Source: Branchiostoma belcheri (taxonomy: Eukaryota; Chordata; Leptocardii; Amphioxiformes; Branchiostomatidae). Taken from it: a stretch of DNA of 64,000 bases. The notes beneath the pieces are model-generated. The model was not told the DNA's origin and ran no database searches. It was given only the letters and a program-made list of their open reading frames with translations. Of this stretch, positions 1-12,100 are shown piece after piece; the stretch's first letter is position 1; each line of letters starts with the position of its first letter. The translations under genes and the position numbers were made by a program. The stretch lies in the NCBI RefSeq assembly GCF_001625305.1, contig NW_017802602.1:3194675-3258674 (forward strand), written 5' to 3'.

Positions 1-289
1 GGGAGAATGGACGAAGTTCACCATAAACGTTGGGACTATATTCAAACGCGAGCAGAGCTTGAAGCTTCGACGGGGAGACCAGTACATGTACGTGCGGCAG
101 TCCGACCTGCAGTGCAAGTGCCCCAAGCTTCGTCTCGGGCGGAAATACCTGCTGATGGGTTCTGTGGACAGTAACAACAACAGAGAGGGCCTGACCCTGG
201 ACTACAGAAGTACGGCCATACCCTGGAGGAACAGATGGGGCAAGAGACTGCGACGGCACCAGAGACGCCAGAAGGACGGCAAATGTTGA
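1..289 (+). CDS. NTN1: Netrin, terminal coding exon (NTR/C345C module), partial
   Basis: This is the last coding exon of a netrin, a secreted axon-guidance and adhesion ligand. Reading from base 2, the frame runs through GEWTKFTINVGTIFKREQ, then RRGDQYMYVR, CKCPKLRLGRKYLLMG, an IPWRNRWGKRLRRHQRR stretch, and ends DGKC before the TGA at 287-289. These are the landmarks of the C-terminal NTR module: the RRGDQ turn, the CKCPK pair, the KYLLxG strand, the WRxxWxxRLRxxQ helix and a basic tail with the final GKC. The exon starts left of the window, so the laminin N and laminin-EGF parts are not visible. It is convergent with STX8, as NTN1 and STX8 are in vertebrates. The symbol is the general orthologue name; amphioxus may have a single netrin. 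Confidence 0.93.
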   Translation, partial: GEWTKFTINVGTIFKREQSLKLRRGDQYMYVRQSDLQCKCPKLRLGRKYLLMGSVDSNNNREGLTLDYRSTAIPWRNRWGKRLRRHQRRQKDGKC

Positions 290-2460
290 TTCAATCTTCC
301 TGCCATGTGGAAACTCTTTTTTTTTCTTCTTCTTCTTCTTCGACACTTTTCTCTTGGACAAAAAAAAACTGAGTAATGCCTGGATAGGACCAGTGTGTAT
401 GGCAAACCTACGTGTATGTCAGAACTTCACACACAGATTGAGGATAACAGCGGAACTCTCTCGGACTGCGTTTGATTCGGCAGAAACATGGGACAACACC
501 AGACAGTGCTTGTTCATAGCGTTGTCAACGACAAAATACAGGAGGCACATTTGTGTTATCTTGCAAAAGTTTTCTTTTTTTTGTTGGAACATATCAGAGT
601 AGTTTAAAAGCTGCACTTCGAATTGCTCTAGTGGAAGGTATGCCGCTGTCTAGTATAAACAGGACGAAGCCACGATTTTGTTGTTCCAATTATAAACAAA
701 ATTCCGCAGCAGTTGTAACTAAAGTCCGAGTCATTTTCTTTCACAACTCCACTCCACTTGTTTCAGATACTTTTTTGTTTATAAATATTATATATTCATC
801 AGGCACTGTGCTGGCTATTGTTGCATCAAATCCAACAACTTTTTTTTCATCTCAATTTATTTCAAAATTTTGTACTGTAGAAACCATGACCAGTGCCATG
901 CTTGGAATTTCTAACAAAAACACCACAAGACTCTGCAATTTTTTTTGGCGAAGCCTCAGGGGCGGAGGCGTTTTCCTAGCTGTAATTATTCTTGAGGTTG
1001 GTATTCATGAAGACACGGAAGACTGTAACTGATGATGGCTAAGTATAAAAAAACTAGAGTAAGGAATATTTATAATATGAAGAAATAATAACAAGTAATG
1101 CTACCATCGAGCAATAATTCTTGTTTTATTTGTATTGTACTAATGACAAAAATAGCAACAACTTGCAAGTGTACGTATATGGATGGATGTGTGTAAGTGA
1201 CTTGATGTCCTTGTACAAAGCTAAGGCTTGTAATAACGTTTCACAAGTTCCGTAGGCTTAGAGAGAAAGTCGTTCGTGTACATGTGGTATTTTTCTCTTC
1301 ATTCTTGTTGCCAATTCGTAGTATGTAGATAAATGCTATACTCGCTATTTATTACATCTTATAACCCTCCCAACGGGGGGTATAATATTCTAAAAAAAAA
1401 CAATGTTGTCACTGTTAAAAGATCCTGTCTATTATATTATAAGGATGGGTGAGGAGAGTCTGTATCTCCATCAGTATTTGCCCCTTGCTTTAGGCGTTCG
1501 TTGGTTTTGCCAGTGAGATACGTACGAGACTGAAAGGCTGCTAGGGGGACGATGTCGTTTCACTGTCAGTGACGTGTTTGTTCATTCTAATATAACTGTG
1601 GATTCTGTACAAACTAACCAAAAAACAATGGATTCAGAACTATTAAATGTAAATTTATGTACAAGATTCAATGGGTTGTGTCTATTTTGTGTCTACGCCT
1701 GGCTTTATAGTGCACTTGATGATCCTAGTCATTGAATTTCTATTTTCTGATAACCAAGGTCATTTTTGATGACTAAATATATAATGCACTCCAAATTGAA
1801 ATGGTTTTGCAGGGCTCAAAATACCACCAGTCCTGCATATATTCGGCTTACTGCAGGTAAAATGAGCTGTGCAGGTAGTTCTGATGTTTATATATACAGT
1901 CATATGTATGTGTGTATAATTTAGGCCTCATGATGCAACTTCTAAACATGAACATGAAAGTTCACAAATGTGCATCTATCAGTGCTATGATCCAAGGGAG
2001 AAGGGGGTACGCACAACCATTGTTCCTTAGCCCCAAACTGTTTACATAAAATTAGGCGAATAAATTCCTAATGATACACTGTAACTGATCAAACCTACAG
2101 CTTCACTTGTCAAGCTAAGTCAAATTTATTACTAAAATTGTCTAAAATATAAAAGTCTTGATGGTGCCTGGCTGCTACAGTATCATAGGAACTGTACACG
2201 AATCATGAAGACTGGCAGATTGAAAGATTTGTTCACTATCACTGACACCCATGATCTAAATGTAAATAGTCTGATTGCTGATGGAAAGAGTCATACATAT
2301 TGTTGGGTTGCATGTTGTGTTGGGTTACCTGGCACTGGTGACACTGAAGACTGCTGGGCCACTCCCTCTAAAAACAAAAGGAACGACATTGTTTTGATTA
2401 TCTACTACTGTTGCTGAAGATGCAATGATAATAATAATTCACAAAACCTGGGTATTGGAA
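290..2460. other. Netrin 3' UTR and intergenic DNA
   Basis: AT-rich sequence with no coding exon that I recognise. It presumably holds the netrin 3' UTR and the distal part of the convergent STX8 3' UTR. There is an AATAAA on the plus strand near 2059 and minus-strand AATAAA-type hexamers near 1124 and 2126, but I cannot tell which are used. Around 1812-1890 there is a fragment of the foldback repeat family seen whole at 13682-14030 (ctgcaggtaaaat, then tgtgcaggtag). Open frames here, such as 553-1032, have no recognisable protein features. Confidence 0.5.
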
Positions 2461-2777
2461 GAAGAAACTTTTTACGTTACCTCCTTGTAGGGAGGTTTTG
2501 GTTTGTCTGTGTGTTTTTTGTGTTCTTTTCACATGTTAAGGCACATCATCAGGGACACTGACAGGAGGTAAGGTCAAAGGTCCCAGATAGAAAATGTTAT
2601 CTCCTTTCCTGTCTTAAATTTCCTGCTACATGTATAATGCATGTCTGTTGCATTATGGGAGGTGCAGGAAATGATGGCCAAAACACGAAATTTTCAAAAA
2701 CTCAGGCCTGCCATGGATTCCAACCCAGAACCTTCAGATTCTAAGTGAAAAACCCTAAACACAAGATTACCTTGCCA

Positions 2778-2936
2778 TATCTGTATCTGTATAGCCAGTA
2801 TAACCGCCCTTCTGCGTAACACACCAGCTTCTGTATCTGTATAGCCGGTATAACCGCCCTTCGGCGTAACACACCAGCTTCGCAAACACGTGGTATGGCG
2901 GCACCTGGCTACATTACACCAAACAACTTGTTACAC
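2778..2936 (-). mobile_element. LINE 3'-end fragment, minus strand
   Basis: Reverse-complement copy of the 3' end of the non-LTR retrotransposon family seen in sense orientation at 6868-7197 and 22196-22500. It includes the conserved stretch corresponding to gtgtaacgccgaagggcgg and the (GATACA)-type tail, here read as tctgtatctgtatagcc. The tail block occurs twice in succession (near 2778 and 2834), so this is two nested or tandemly duplicated 3' ends. It lies in the 3' flank of STX8. Confidence 0.65.
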
Positions 2937-3057
2937 ATTCTTTAAACTCTAAACATTCTTTAAAGCTATCTAATGACTTGCCATATTTTTAAAAGAATGA
3001 CTGAATGTATATGAGTCAGGGCTTACCAAAGTACTGCTTCCAGTCTCGGTCGTCAGC

Positions 3058-3122
3058 TTACTTTGGAATGCAGGCCACCACCACAATGGCAATCAGAAGT
3101 AAGACAATCACCACGATCATTC
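3058..3122 (-). CDS. STX8: STX8 exon 8: transmembrane tail anchor
   Basis: The acceptor is ttttgtag and the first two bases complete the glycine codon begun in exon 7. The translation is GMIVVIVLLLIAIVVVACIPK then TAA (3060-3058 on the minus strand). Human STX8 ends GMIMVILLLLVAIVVVAVWPTN, so this is the same C-terminal membrane anchor. The 3' UTR continues leftward. Confidence 0.95.
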
Positions 3123-6100
3123 CTACAAAAAATAATAACAGGCACTGAAGAATCATCACCACAGTCATCCCTTTTACAAAAACATCAGGCACTGAAGGGT
3201 TCCCCACACAATACTCTCAAAAACTTTTGTATAGCAAGGTCACATACTACAATGTAGATAAGTAAGTGCAAGTCGATGAGTGTGTGAATGTGAGAAACAC
3301 GCTTTTAAAGTTCACGAGAAGATGAAGGTCAGATGAAGGTGAAATGCCCCCCTCCCCACTAGAACAGTTAGCACACACACCTCCATCAGAGTTTCTTCCT
3401 CCTTTTGAAGAAGTATAGTTGGACAGTGAAAAGAAGAAAGATGGGAGATGTGAGCAAGACACTGTAGATACAGAAACTTCGAATTTCATGTTGGTGATTT
3501 TCAGTGTTTTCACTCTTACCACAAAATCACAACAAGCCAAATTTGTGTTCTACAGTTACTGTCCTACAGAATATTTTTATGTTTCAACCGCAAAATTCAA
3601 ACAACATGAAAACCTTTTTCCTCCTACTATGAAATAAAACCATCGCAAAGATAAATGCATTTACAGTATCAAAGAAGTTTCATGGTCCAAAAGTTCAAGC
3701 ACTACTCAGAACTTTTAGGACATCAAAGATGTGACTTGTCAAATCACAAAGAATATTTCTACAATAAACATTGCATCAAAATGTTGTAACAACCACACAA
3801 AGAGTGACACTTTGGAAACAAGGCAGAACAAAAAAAGAGAAATCTGGGAATACGTGTACATGTACACGTCCAACAACTGTCTTCAGTGACAACGACAAAT
3901 TTGTGGTTTCCGCTTCGTTTACTGGAAACACCTCCTACTGCATATTGGTCCGGATGAGTCCGGATGAATCACACATTTCCTAGAAGTAGTTGGACCAAGT
4001 CTCTAAAGTTGAGAGTGAGTGATAGCCCGGAACCCAGACTGTCTCTTGGGTCTACACAGGACAACTCCTCAGCTCCAGGGCCAACATGCCCCCAAGGAAA
4101 TTTTACCACAGCCCTCCCTGAGTTTAGCCTGGAATCCAGACTGCTTCCAGGGTCTACACAGGACAGCTCCTCAGCTCCATTGCCAACATGCCCCGAGGAA
4201 ATTTTACCACAGCCCTCCCTGAGTTTAGCCTGGAATCCAGACTGCTTCCAGGGTCTACACAGGACAGCTCCTCAGCTCCAGGGCCAACACGTACATGCCC
4301 CCAAGGAAATTTTACCACAGCCCTCCCTGAGTTTAGCCTGGAATTAAGACTCTTTCCAGGGCCAATACAGGCCAGCACCTCAGCTCCAGGACCATCATAC
4401 TACCAAGGAAAACTTTCTCACAGTCCTCAAGTTAGACTCGTTTTTTCAAATTGTCTGTGGTAAAATTTCCTTGGGGCCTTGTTGGCTCAAGGAGCTGGCC
4501 AATATAGGCCAACTAAAGCCCTGGAAATAGTCTGACATCCAGGCTATCAACTTAGACTTGGTCCAACCAATGCATTCTATTAAAGAAGCAAGTGATTCCA
4601 GTTAACATAGCGGAAACCACAAATTTGCTATTGTTAAAGACAGTTATTGCACACGAATGTTTCTTTACTTGTTTGTTCTTTATCAGTGTCATTCTTTTAC
4701 AGTGGCATGTTGTTACAACTTGCTGAAATTTTCTTTCTGATTAGACATTTAGTCCATTCCTTATGTCCTACATGTAAAAGTTCAACAGTTGTGCTTTCTT
4801 CTTGTTGAACTCCTGAAAACTGTCTATAAAGTGACTAAGCAAAGTAAGGGTGCGAACAAGAGGAAACTCCTGAAAACTGTCATGAAAGTGACTAAGCAAA
4901 GTAAGCGAGCGTTGTCAAGAGCATTGAATAATAACTTACCACAGTTGGCCGACTTCTTGTCCACAAATATTGTTGTTAAAGACATTTATTGTACACAAAT
5001 GTTTCTCCAAATATTCCTTGTTTGTTTACATAGTGTCATTCTTTGAGCAATTGTTACAACTTAAGAATATATTTTAGAAATTTTGTTTCTCATTGAAACA
5101 AGCCCATTGAATTTCCTTATGTTTTAAAAGTACAACAGTTGTGCTGAACATCTGATAAACTGTCTAAAAAGTGACTAAGCAAAGTAAGCGAGCGTTGTCA
5201 AGAGCGTTGAATAATAACTTACCACAGTTGGCAAAAAACCTTTAATTGGGTATATTGCAGAAATTTTGTTCCTGATTTGACAGGCCCATTTCTTACAGTA
5301 TGTTTAACAGTTGGGCTTTCTTGTTGAACTCCTGAAAACTGTCTATAGAATTGACTAAGCAAAGTAAGGGTGCGAACAAGAGGAAACTCCTGAAAACTGT
5401 CATGAAAGTGACTAAGCAAAGTAAGCGAGCGTTGTCAAGAGCATTGAATAATAACTTACCACAGTTGGCCGACTTCTTGTCCACAATTTTGACGTGTCTC
5501 GTCTCCTTCAGCAACCTGGCGTCGGTCTTCTGCACCCCGCTTTGGATGTCATCAATTAACTCTGCCGAACAAGAGGAAGAGAGCGTCAGTCCCGGAACGG
5601 TCTGTTTGTTGATAATGGCAGCCGCCGCGGCGACGTGTTTGTGTTGCTTATAAAATAACAGACGTGTCACCCGCGCCAGGTATGCCTACTTGGGACAGAA
5701 CCAAAATGCCAATGACTATGAATGATCTTCATATTATATTTTTTTAAAATCCAATTTTAACGCCATTTTTCCCTGAAACAGGGGTTAGACCTGCTTGCAT
5801 CAAATGCAAGTCTTTTTTTGGAACAAGATTTTTACAGCTGGATGCCCTTCCTAATGTCAACCCAAATCCTAGTAGGGCCCAGGATCCCTCTAATAGGATA
5901 GGTTTATTGCAAATTCCTGCCTGAAGGCTAATTGCAAATAACAAAAAACGAAGATTGAAACATGGCACAAAATAACTTAACAAATTAAAATAATGCGAGG
6001 TAATTGTTTAAAACTATGTCAGACTCTGAAGGATTTTACTTTTCTTTTGTAAAGCATGGAAGATGTACACAAATATTGTACAAAATTGCATATCATGTAT

Positions 6101-9100
6101 AATTACGTATACAGTAAGGCTCAGAGACAAATTAAAGTTAAAGGTCTATAACCAAGGAGGAACGAAATAAATTGTTCTTTAAGATAGAAGATATCAGACA
6201 TGTCGTATCAATTCATTGGAGCCACTTCTTTTTATTTCCAGGTATGGAAGTATTGTTTTGGGTGGCTGAGCTGAGGGTTTGGGTGTCTGTTTGGATCTCT
6301 TGAAAGAGTAGGTTGACAGCACATGGGGAAAATTGACAGGCAGAATGACAGGAAGTCAAAAGGCCAGACTTGAATGTCACGAAAACCCAAAATACTTCCT
6401 TGAAGTCTGAAATCTCAAATTTGTTGGTTTTTAATGTAGACTGCCAGTATTTTTTTTACACTTTAATAAAATGTAGTATATAGTAGAGGGAATTCATTCC
6501 TCAAGCTAACCGACATCTTGCACACTTGTCTGACAGGCTGAATAAAAGTTCTAAACGGGAACTATGCGGCTCCAAATGTCTTACTGAGGGACGACTGCGT
6601 GTGCGAGATGTCGGTTAGCATGAGGAATGAATCACCTCTGCTATATATTTTAATAAAATGTAGTAATATATTGTCAATGCTTGATGGCAACCTACATACT
6701 ATCTACACTTGCCGCTGGTAATATCTGAATGTTACACTGTAAGCAAATAAGGTAGAGTCAAATCCTATAAACTGTCTGCAACCTTTCTGCAAATGGGATC
6801 ACCAGACAGATCAATCATGCACACAAACTTTCTGGTCACCACCTCAGCTGAACTTGGAAGACCTACATGTACTATGGACGTCCCAACTACCAAGTACCTA
6901 ATACCAGCCCAGAAGAGAACAAGAAATAGCAATGCCTTCAAGAGTTATCAACCGAGGATTGAGGTGTTCAAGAATTCATTCTTTCCTAGAACTATCGTAG
7001 AGTGGAACTCACTGTCACCAAGTACAGTAGGGGCATTGTCATTAGATAGCTTTAAACAATTTCTAGAGTTAGAAGTTCAAGGGTTAGGTATAACAAGTCG
7101 ATCGGTGTAATGTAGCCAGCTGCCGCCGTGCCGCGTGCCTGTGAAGCTGGTGTATTACGTCGAAAGGCAGTTATACTGGCTATACAGATTCAGATACTAT
7201 GATGTAGGGAAGACCTACATGTAGGGGATGTATAATTCTGAAAGCATTGCCATGATATCTCATACCATGTACCAGTTTAAACTTTTCTGGGCCTGAAATA
7301 CCCTTTTCTGCATATATACCTGCACTGGTGCAGGTAACACTGAAGATTACCTTCAACAAATAAATTTTACCTGCACCTCAATTTAGGAAGTATGTATTAT
7401 ACTAAAGACTGTTAAGAAACCACTGCCATCATTTCTTTCATCTTGTGATGATATTTAGTAACGTTATATGGTTAGGTCTTTGGCAGACAATGGACTACCT
7501 TTTCTTCATGTAGGTACTGTAGCAGAATGTACAGTCTTGTATTTTCTGCTCTACAACAAAGTTTTTAAACAGTGATCAGTGCAAACAAATTCTCCAACAA
7601 ATCTTTACATTGTGAAAGGGATTCTACAGTAACTAATGTAAAGGGACAACTGGGCAAAGCTTTCATCAAATTCTTGAGATGACAAATTAGGTATTGCTCT
7701 GTAACTGGATGGTTCCCAATTTATGTTACTTCTTTGTTATTAAAATTGAAAAAAAAAAAAAGAAGCTTTCATCAAATTGTGAACCGGTCAGGAGGGAAAA
7801 TCCCTGAATGACCTGATTTAAAAGCCCTACCTGAGGCTTCTACAGGCGTAACCCAAATGTGTTTAGTTCCCTGATTAGATTAGCACTGATTTACAATGTA
7901 GTTAGGCGCTTGGAGGTACTTTGAAGCTCTGATATGTCATGTTTTGTTGGTGGTAGGATGGTGGGCCGGTGATGTGTGGTGTGTATCTGTCAGCCACGTA
8001 CATTAACCCCTGTCACTCAAAGCCTTGGGCTGCGGGGAGGGGGGCAGACTTCAACAAACAAGTCCTCACTATACTGTTCTGCTGGCTGACTTTGAGACTT
8101 GCTCAGGCCACAGGAATTCAGTTCTATGCTTCTTGGACATCAATGAAGTAAAATAAGTTAGTGAAATAGTGAAATACCTTTATTGTACATTCATGTCACG
8201 ACAGGCTAGGTACAGGTCAGACACATAACAAACGTAATATGTAGAAAAGTGGAGAAAAAAGATAGTGGGGATGCCTGGAGCCTACGGTGGTCTGGATGTA
8301 GTGGGCTTGTTAGATAATGAAATGAAATGAAATACCTTTATTGTACATTCATGTCACGACGGGCTAGATACAGGTCAAGACTCAACAGACACATAAGAAA
8401 CGTATGTAGAAAAGTGGAGAAAAAAAGATACACTACTTGACTTAGACATACATACATAAGGAACATACAAGGGTACTATACTAGGATTCTAGTTACTGAG
8501 CTAATACAGAGTGGTCAACTTCTTCTCGCTTTTAACATGCATATGTTTGAGTCAGAATCTGAAGGTTCTGAGTTTGAATCCCAGGCTGGCCCCAGTGTTA
8601 TGCTCTTGGGAAAGGCACATACATTGTTACTGTATTTCCTCACTCGACTCAGGTGAAAATGAGTACCTACAGTATAGCTTCATCATACATGTAGATTCAA
8701 GATACGTTAGACATTAAATTGGTGTCACAGTGGCTTACAGTGAAAATCCAACAATAGGACTACTAGTCCTACAAAAACAGGGAACTGAGTGGAAAAAATT
8801 TCTGCCATGTGACCATATTATCTCCATACAACAGTAACCCAACTACAGGTATCTACTTTTCCCAGAGTCTGTTTTTGCGTTTATCTTCCCGTTTGGCATA
8901 CTTTTCTTTTTTCTGAGTACAAGAGCTGACAAATTGAATTGGTATGGCCTGACCTTACTGCATTAGGTCCACGAGACCTTCAGTTAACTTACAGCCAGTG
9001 AAGCCGTGATGCGTGGTAAGGCCACTCCGAAACACAAAAAGGCCAGTTTGAAACATGGAAAGGCCATTTCGGAACGTGAAAAGGCCAGTTTGAAATGTGG

Positions 9101-12100
9101 GAAGGCCACTGCGCCACAATGTCTTACAAACTTGTAAGATCACCTTAGTGACCAGGCATGCCACACAACAACTTACAGTAATGTTCAGGTAAAGACACTG
9201 GTGGATCTGAACCTGAGGGTCTGCATGGGGGGGTCCTGATAATACTCACATTCAGTAAAACAGATTATGATAAATTCACCAAGTCAATGCCTCAAAATGT
9301 GTATCCAGATGTGTCCATCTTGTTATAAAAATTACAGGGATAAAATTTTAACTTTCCCTACAAATTACAGTTCATCAAAATAGCTTCCCTTAAAGTAAGG
9401 CATTATAGGAAAGAGGGCCTGCATGGGGGGTAGTGATTATGAATTACGCAAAATTTTTGCTGCTGATTACGAATTACGTTTAAGTCTCAGAGCTAATTAC
9501 GACTTTACGATTTGCGGCTAATGTCCTATTACGAATTACGTTGATTTTTGCAGAGGCTGCCTACGAATTACGAAGTCTAAAAAGGCCTGATTACGCCTTA
9601 CGAAAAAGGGCATGCTGGCCCTCAGGAAAGGGGCAAGCTACATTGTAGCTCCCTTGCCTACAAATGTACTCTTGGGAGGGGGTGGAAAAGTCCCGCCCTG
9701 TTTTGACAGTTTTCTTCTCCATCCATTAACCTTTCAGTAAGAAGACCAGAGCAGATACTTGTGTAAATAAAGCATTAGTTACATCAAAGACGGAGTCTTC
9801 CTCCTCGGACATTTCGCTGGCGTTGGGGGGTATTTATCCCCAAACACCGTCTTGAGAAAACATTCTTTGTGTCTTAAAGAAGTGTGTTCAAGTCTCTCAT
9901 GCATGTACACCCCTTAATCATCTTATTATCTAGAGACTTTAAGATGTAGGTTAAAGGTGAAGATGACTTAAGCCAATTACTTCATACCTGAAAATACCTG
10001 ATGACAGTCTAAACTGTTCATGAGGACCACTGACTGATAAAACCTGGTCTTTGTGGACACAAGGTCCAGAATACTCACTCTCACACTTTTGCCGTCATTC
10101 ACTCACACTCACTATCCAGGATTAGATTATACTGCTGCTGTTGTCCCTGCCACAGGGGTCGGCAGCAGTCGGCTAGTAGTGCTTGTCTTCACACTGCACC
10201 TCCAGGCAGCCCTATCCAGTGGGTTAACACAGGCAAGGCCGCGCTCTCTAATGTCTTTCTTCACACACTCTATCCACTGGCAGGTCTTTTTCGGTCTTCC
10301 TCGACCTCTGCTGCCATGCAAGTCAACTTTTCTTTGCAAGACTTACGTGGGAACCGCTAGGATATGAAGTAACTTTTCTGAAGTTTACAGCAGTCCAGTC
10401 TATGGCTGTGAGAACTACAGAAATACATGTACTCAGTGGTCTTGTGGTAAGGGTTGTTGAAATTTAAAGGTTCTGGGTTCAAATCCCTATCAGGAAAGCC
10501 ATCTACATGTAACACCAGTACCTACATGTATTTCCCTACGTATTTGACTCAGGGCTTTGGTTAGTAGGTCCTCTCAGATGGGAAAAAGGTAAAAGGTGAT
10601 TGAGAAGAGGCACACCCCAAGCACATTAAAGATCTCACCACACTAATATTTTAAAAAAAAATAGCAGTCCTTTCTTACTGGTGTGAGTAGTTCAAACCTT
10701 ACAGTCCAGTCTTACACAGCTTGTACTTGTTGTTCAAAACTGGTGTGTTACATCTAAAGGCAGTTTATCAGGTATGTGAAACAAACAAATGAATTGGTTA
10801 GACCTTACAACAGTTACTGTACATACAAAAACTGAAGATAAGTTTCCACTGTTGCTGAATTTGAAGTTATTTTTGAATTTGAAATTATTTCTTTCTTTTA
10901 TCAGTCACAGCTACCTATAAAGAAGGAATCACAGGTAGTAGTATTGGTTGCAGTTTTGTCTCCTTAGCATGCCAAAAACTGGGAGTTTTGGGGGTCTTCA
11001 TGGTCTTTGGGAGCTTTTATGTGCTATTTTCTGATTGCATATAGACAACATAGCCGGCCTGGTTGAATTACCCCCGTTTTTTAGAACTGAGCTAATCAGA
11101 AAACAGCCGAAGACCACCAAACCCCCAGTTCTATAAGCCTGCTACGGAGGCTAATCAGAAAACAGCCGAAGACCACCAAACCCCCAGTTCTATAAGCCTG
11201 CTATGGAGGCTAATTAGAAAACATCCGAAGACCACCAAACCCCCAGTTCTATAAGCCTGCTACGGAGGCTAATCAGAAAACAGCCGAAGACCACCAAACC
11301 CCCAGTTCTACAAGCCTGCTATGGAGGCTACCAGCCGAAGACCACCAAACCCCCAGTTCTACAAGCCTGCTACGGAGGCTAACAGCCGAAGACCACCAAA
11401 CCCCCAGTTCTATAAGCCTGCTACAGAGGCTAGTATTGAGGAGAGTTGGTTGGAGTTCCAGCTGTGTTTTCTCTGCCTCTCTGCTGTACAAAAGGTACTT
11501 GACTGTTACAAGTGGGGATCAATGGGGTTCAAGAGGATTTGGACGGGGACGTTTACAGAAATGCACCAGTTTTAAACGCTGTAACTGTTACAGTTCTCCA
11601 AACGGTATGTGGGACAAATGCAGTGTCAGCACAGAGTAGACTTGAATTACCTTTACTTACTAGCAATACTAGTGACTCCACTTCAAAGTTCCCAAAGAAG
11701 TTATGAAATAAAGACTGACCTTTAATTTCCAACACTAACTAACAAAGTATTGGGACTTACCCCAAATTTTCCCAAAGAAGTGTTTGAAGCAGTAACTGTT
11801 GACTTGAAAATAAAGTCTTGAGGAAATTTTTCTTTACTAGTATTATCTCTTTTTTGTTTTCATGTTTTACAATATTAGAGATAAATTATCTTGAACAAAA
11901 AATGACATGTTGTAGGTAGTTCTAAAAAAATCAGTTGTAAGTGGTTAAGTTGTAAGTTATAAGATCGCCAGTTGTACCTGGTCATGAGACAGTTGTAAGA
12001 TTTAGTAGTACATTGTACTTAGAATTTCAGTCGTAAGTACTAGTTGTAGTTCAGTTGTAAGTAGTTGTAAGTAGTTCTGAGAATGTCAGTTGTGAATTAG

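Noticed and set aside
553-1032. 159-codon open frame downstream of netrin
   Set aside because: AT-rich composition, no recognisable domain, lies where the netrin 3' UTR is expected.
3964-4463. Repetitive proline- and leucine-rich open frames
   Set aside because: Produced by the 99-bp minisatellite inside a foldback element; no start context or splice sites.
11075-11432. CRISPR-like array
   Set aside because: Units are contiguous repeats without unique spacers, in a eukaryotic intron.
11273-11575. RRPPNPQFYKP and GVWWSSA repeat frames
   Set aside because: Artefacts of the 59-bp tandem array.
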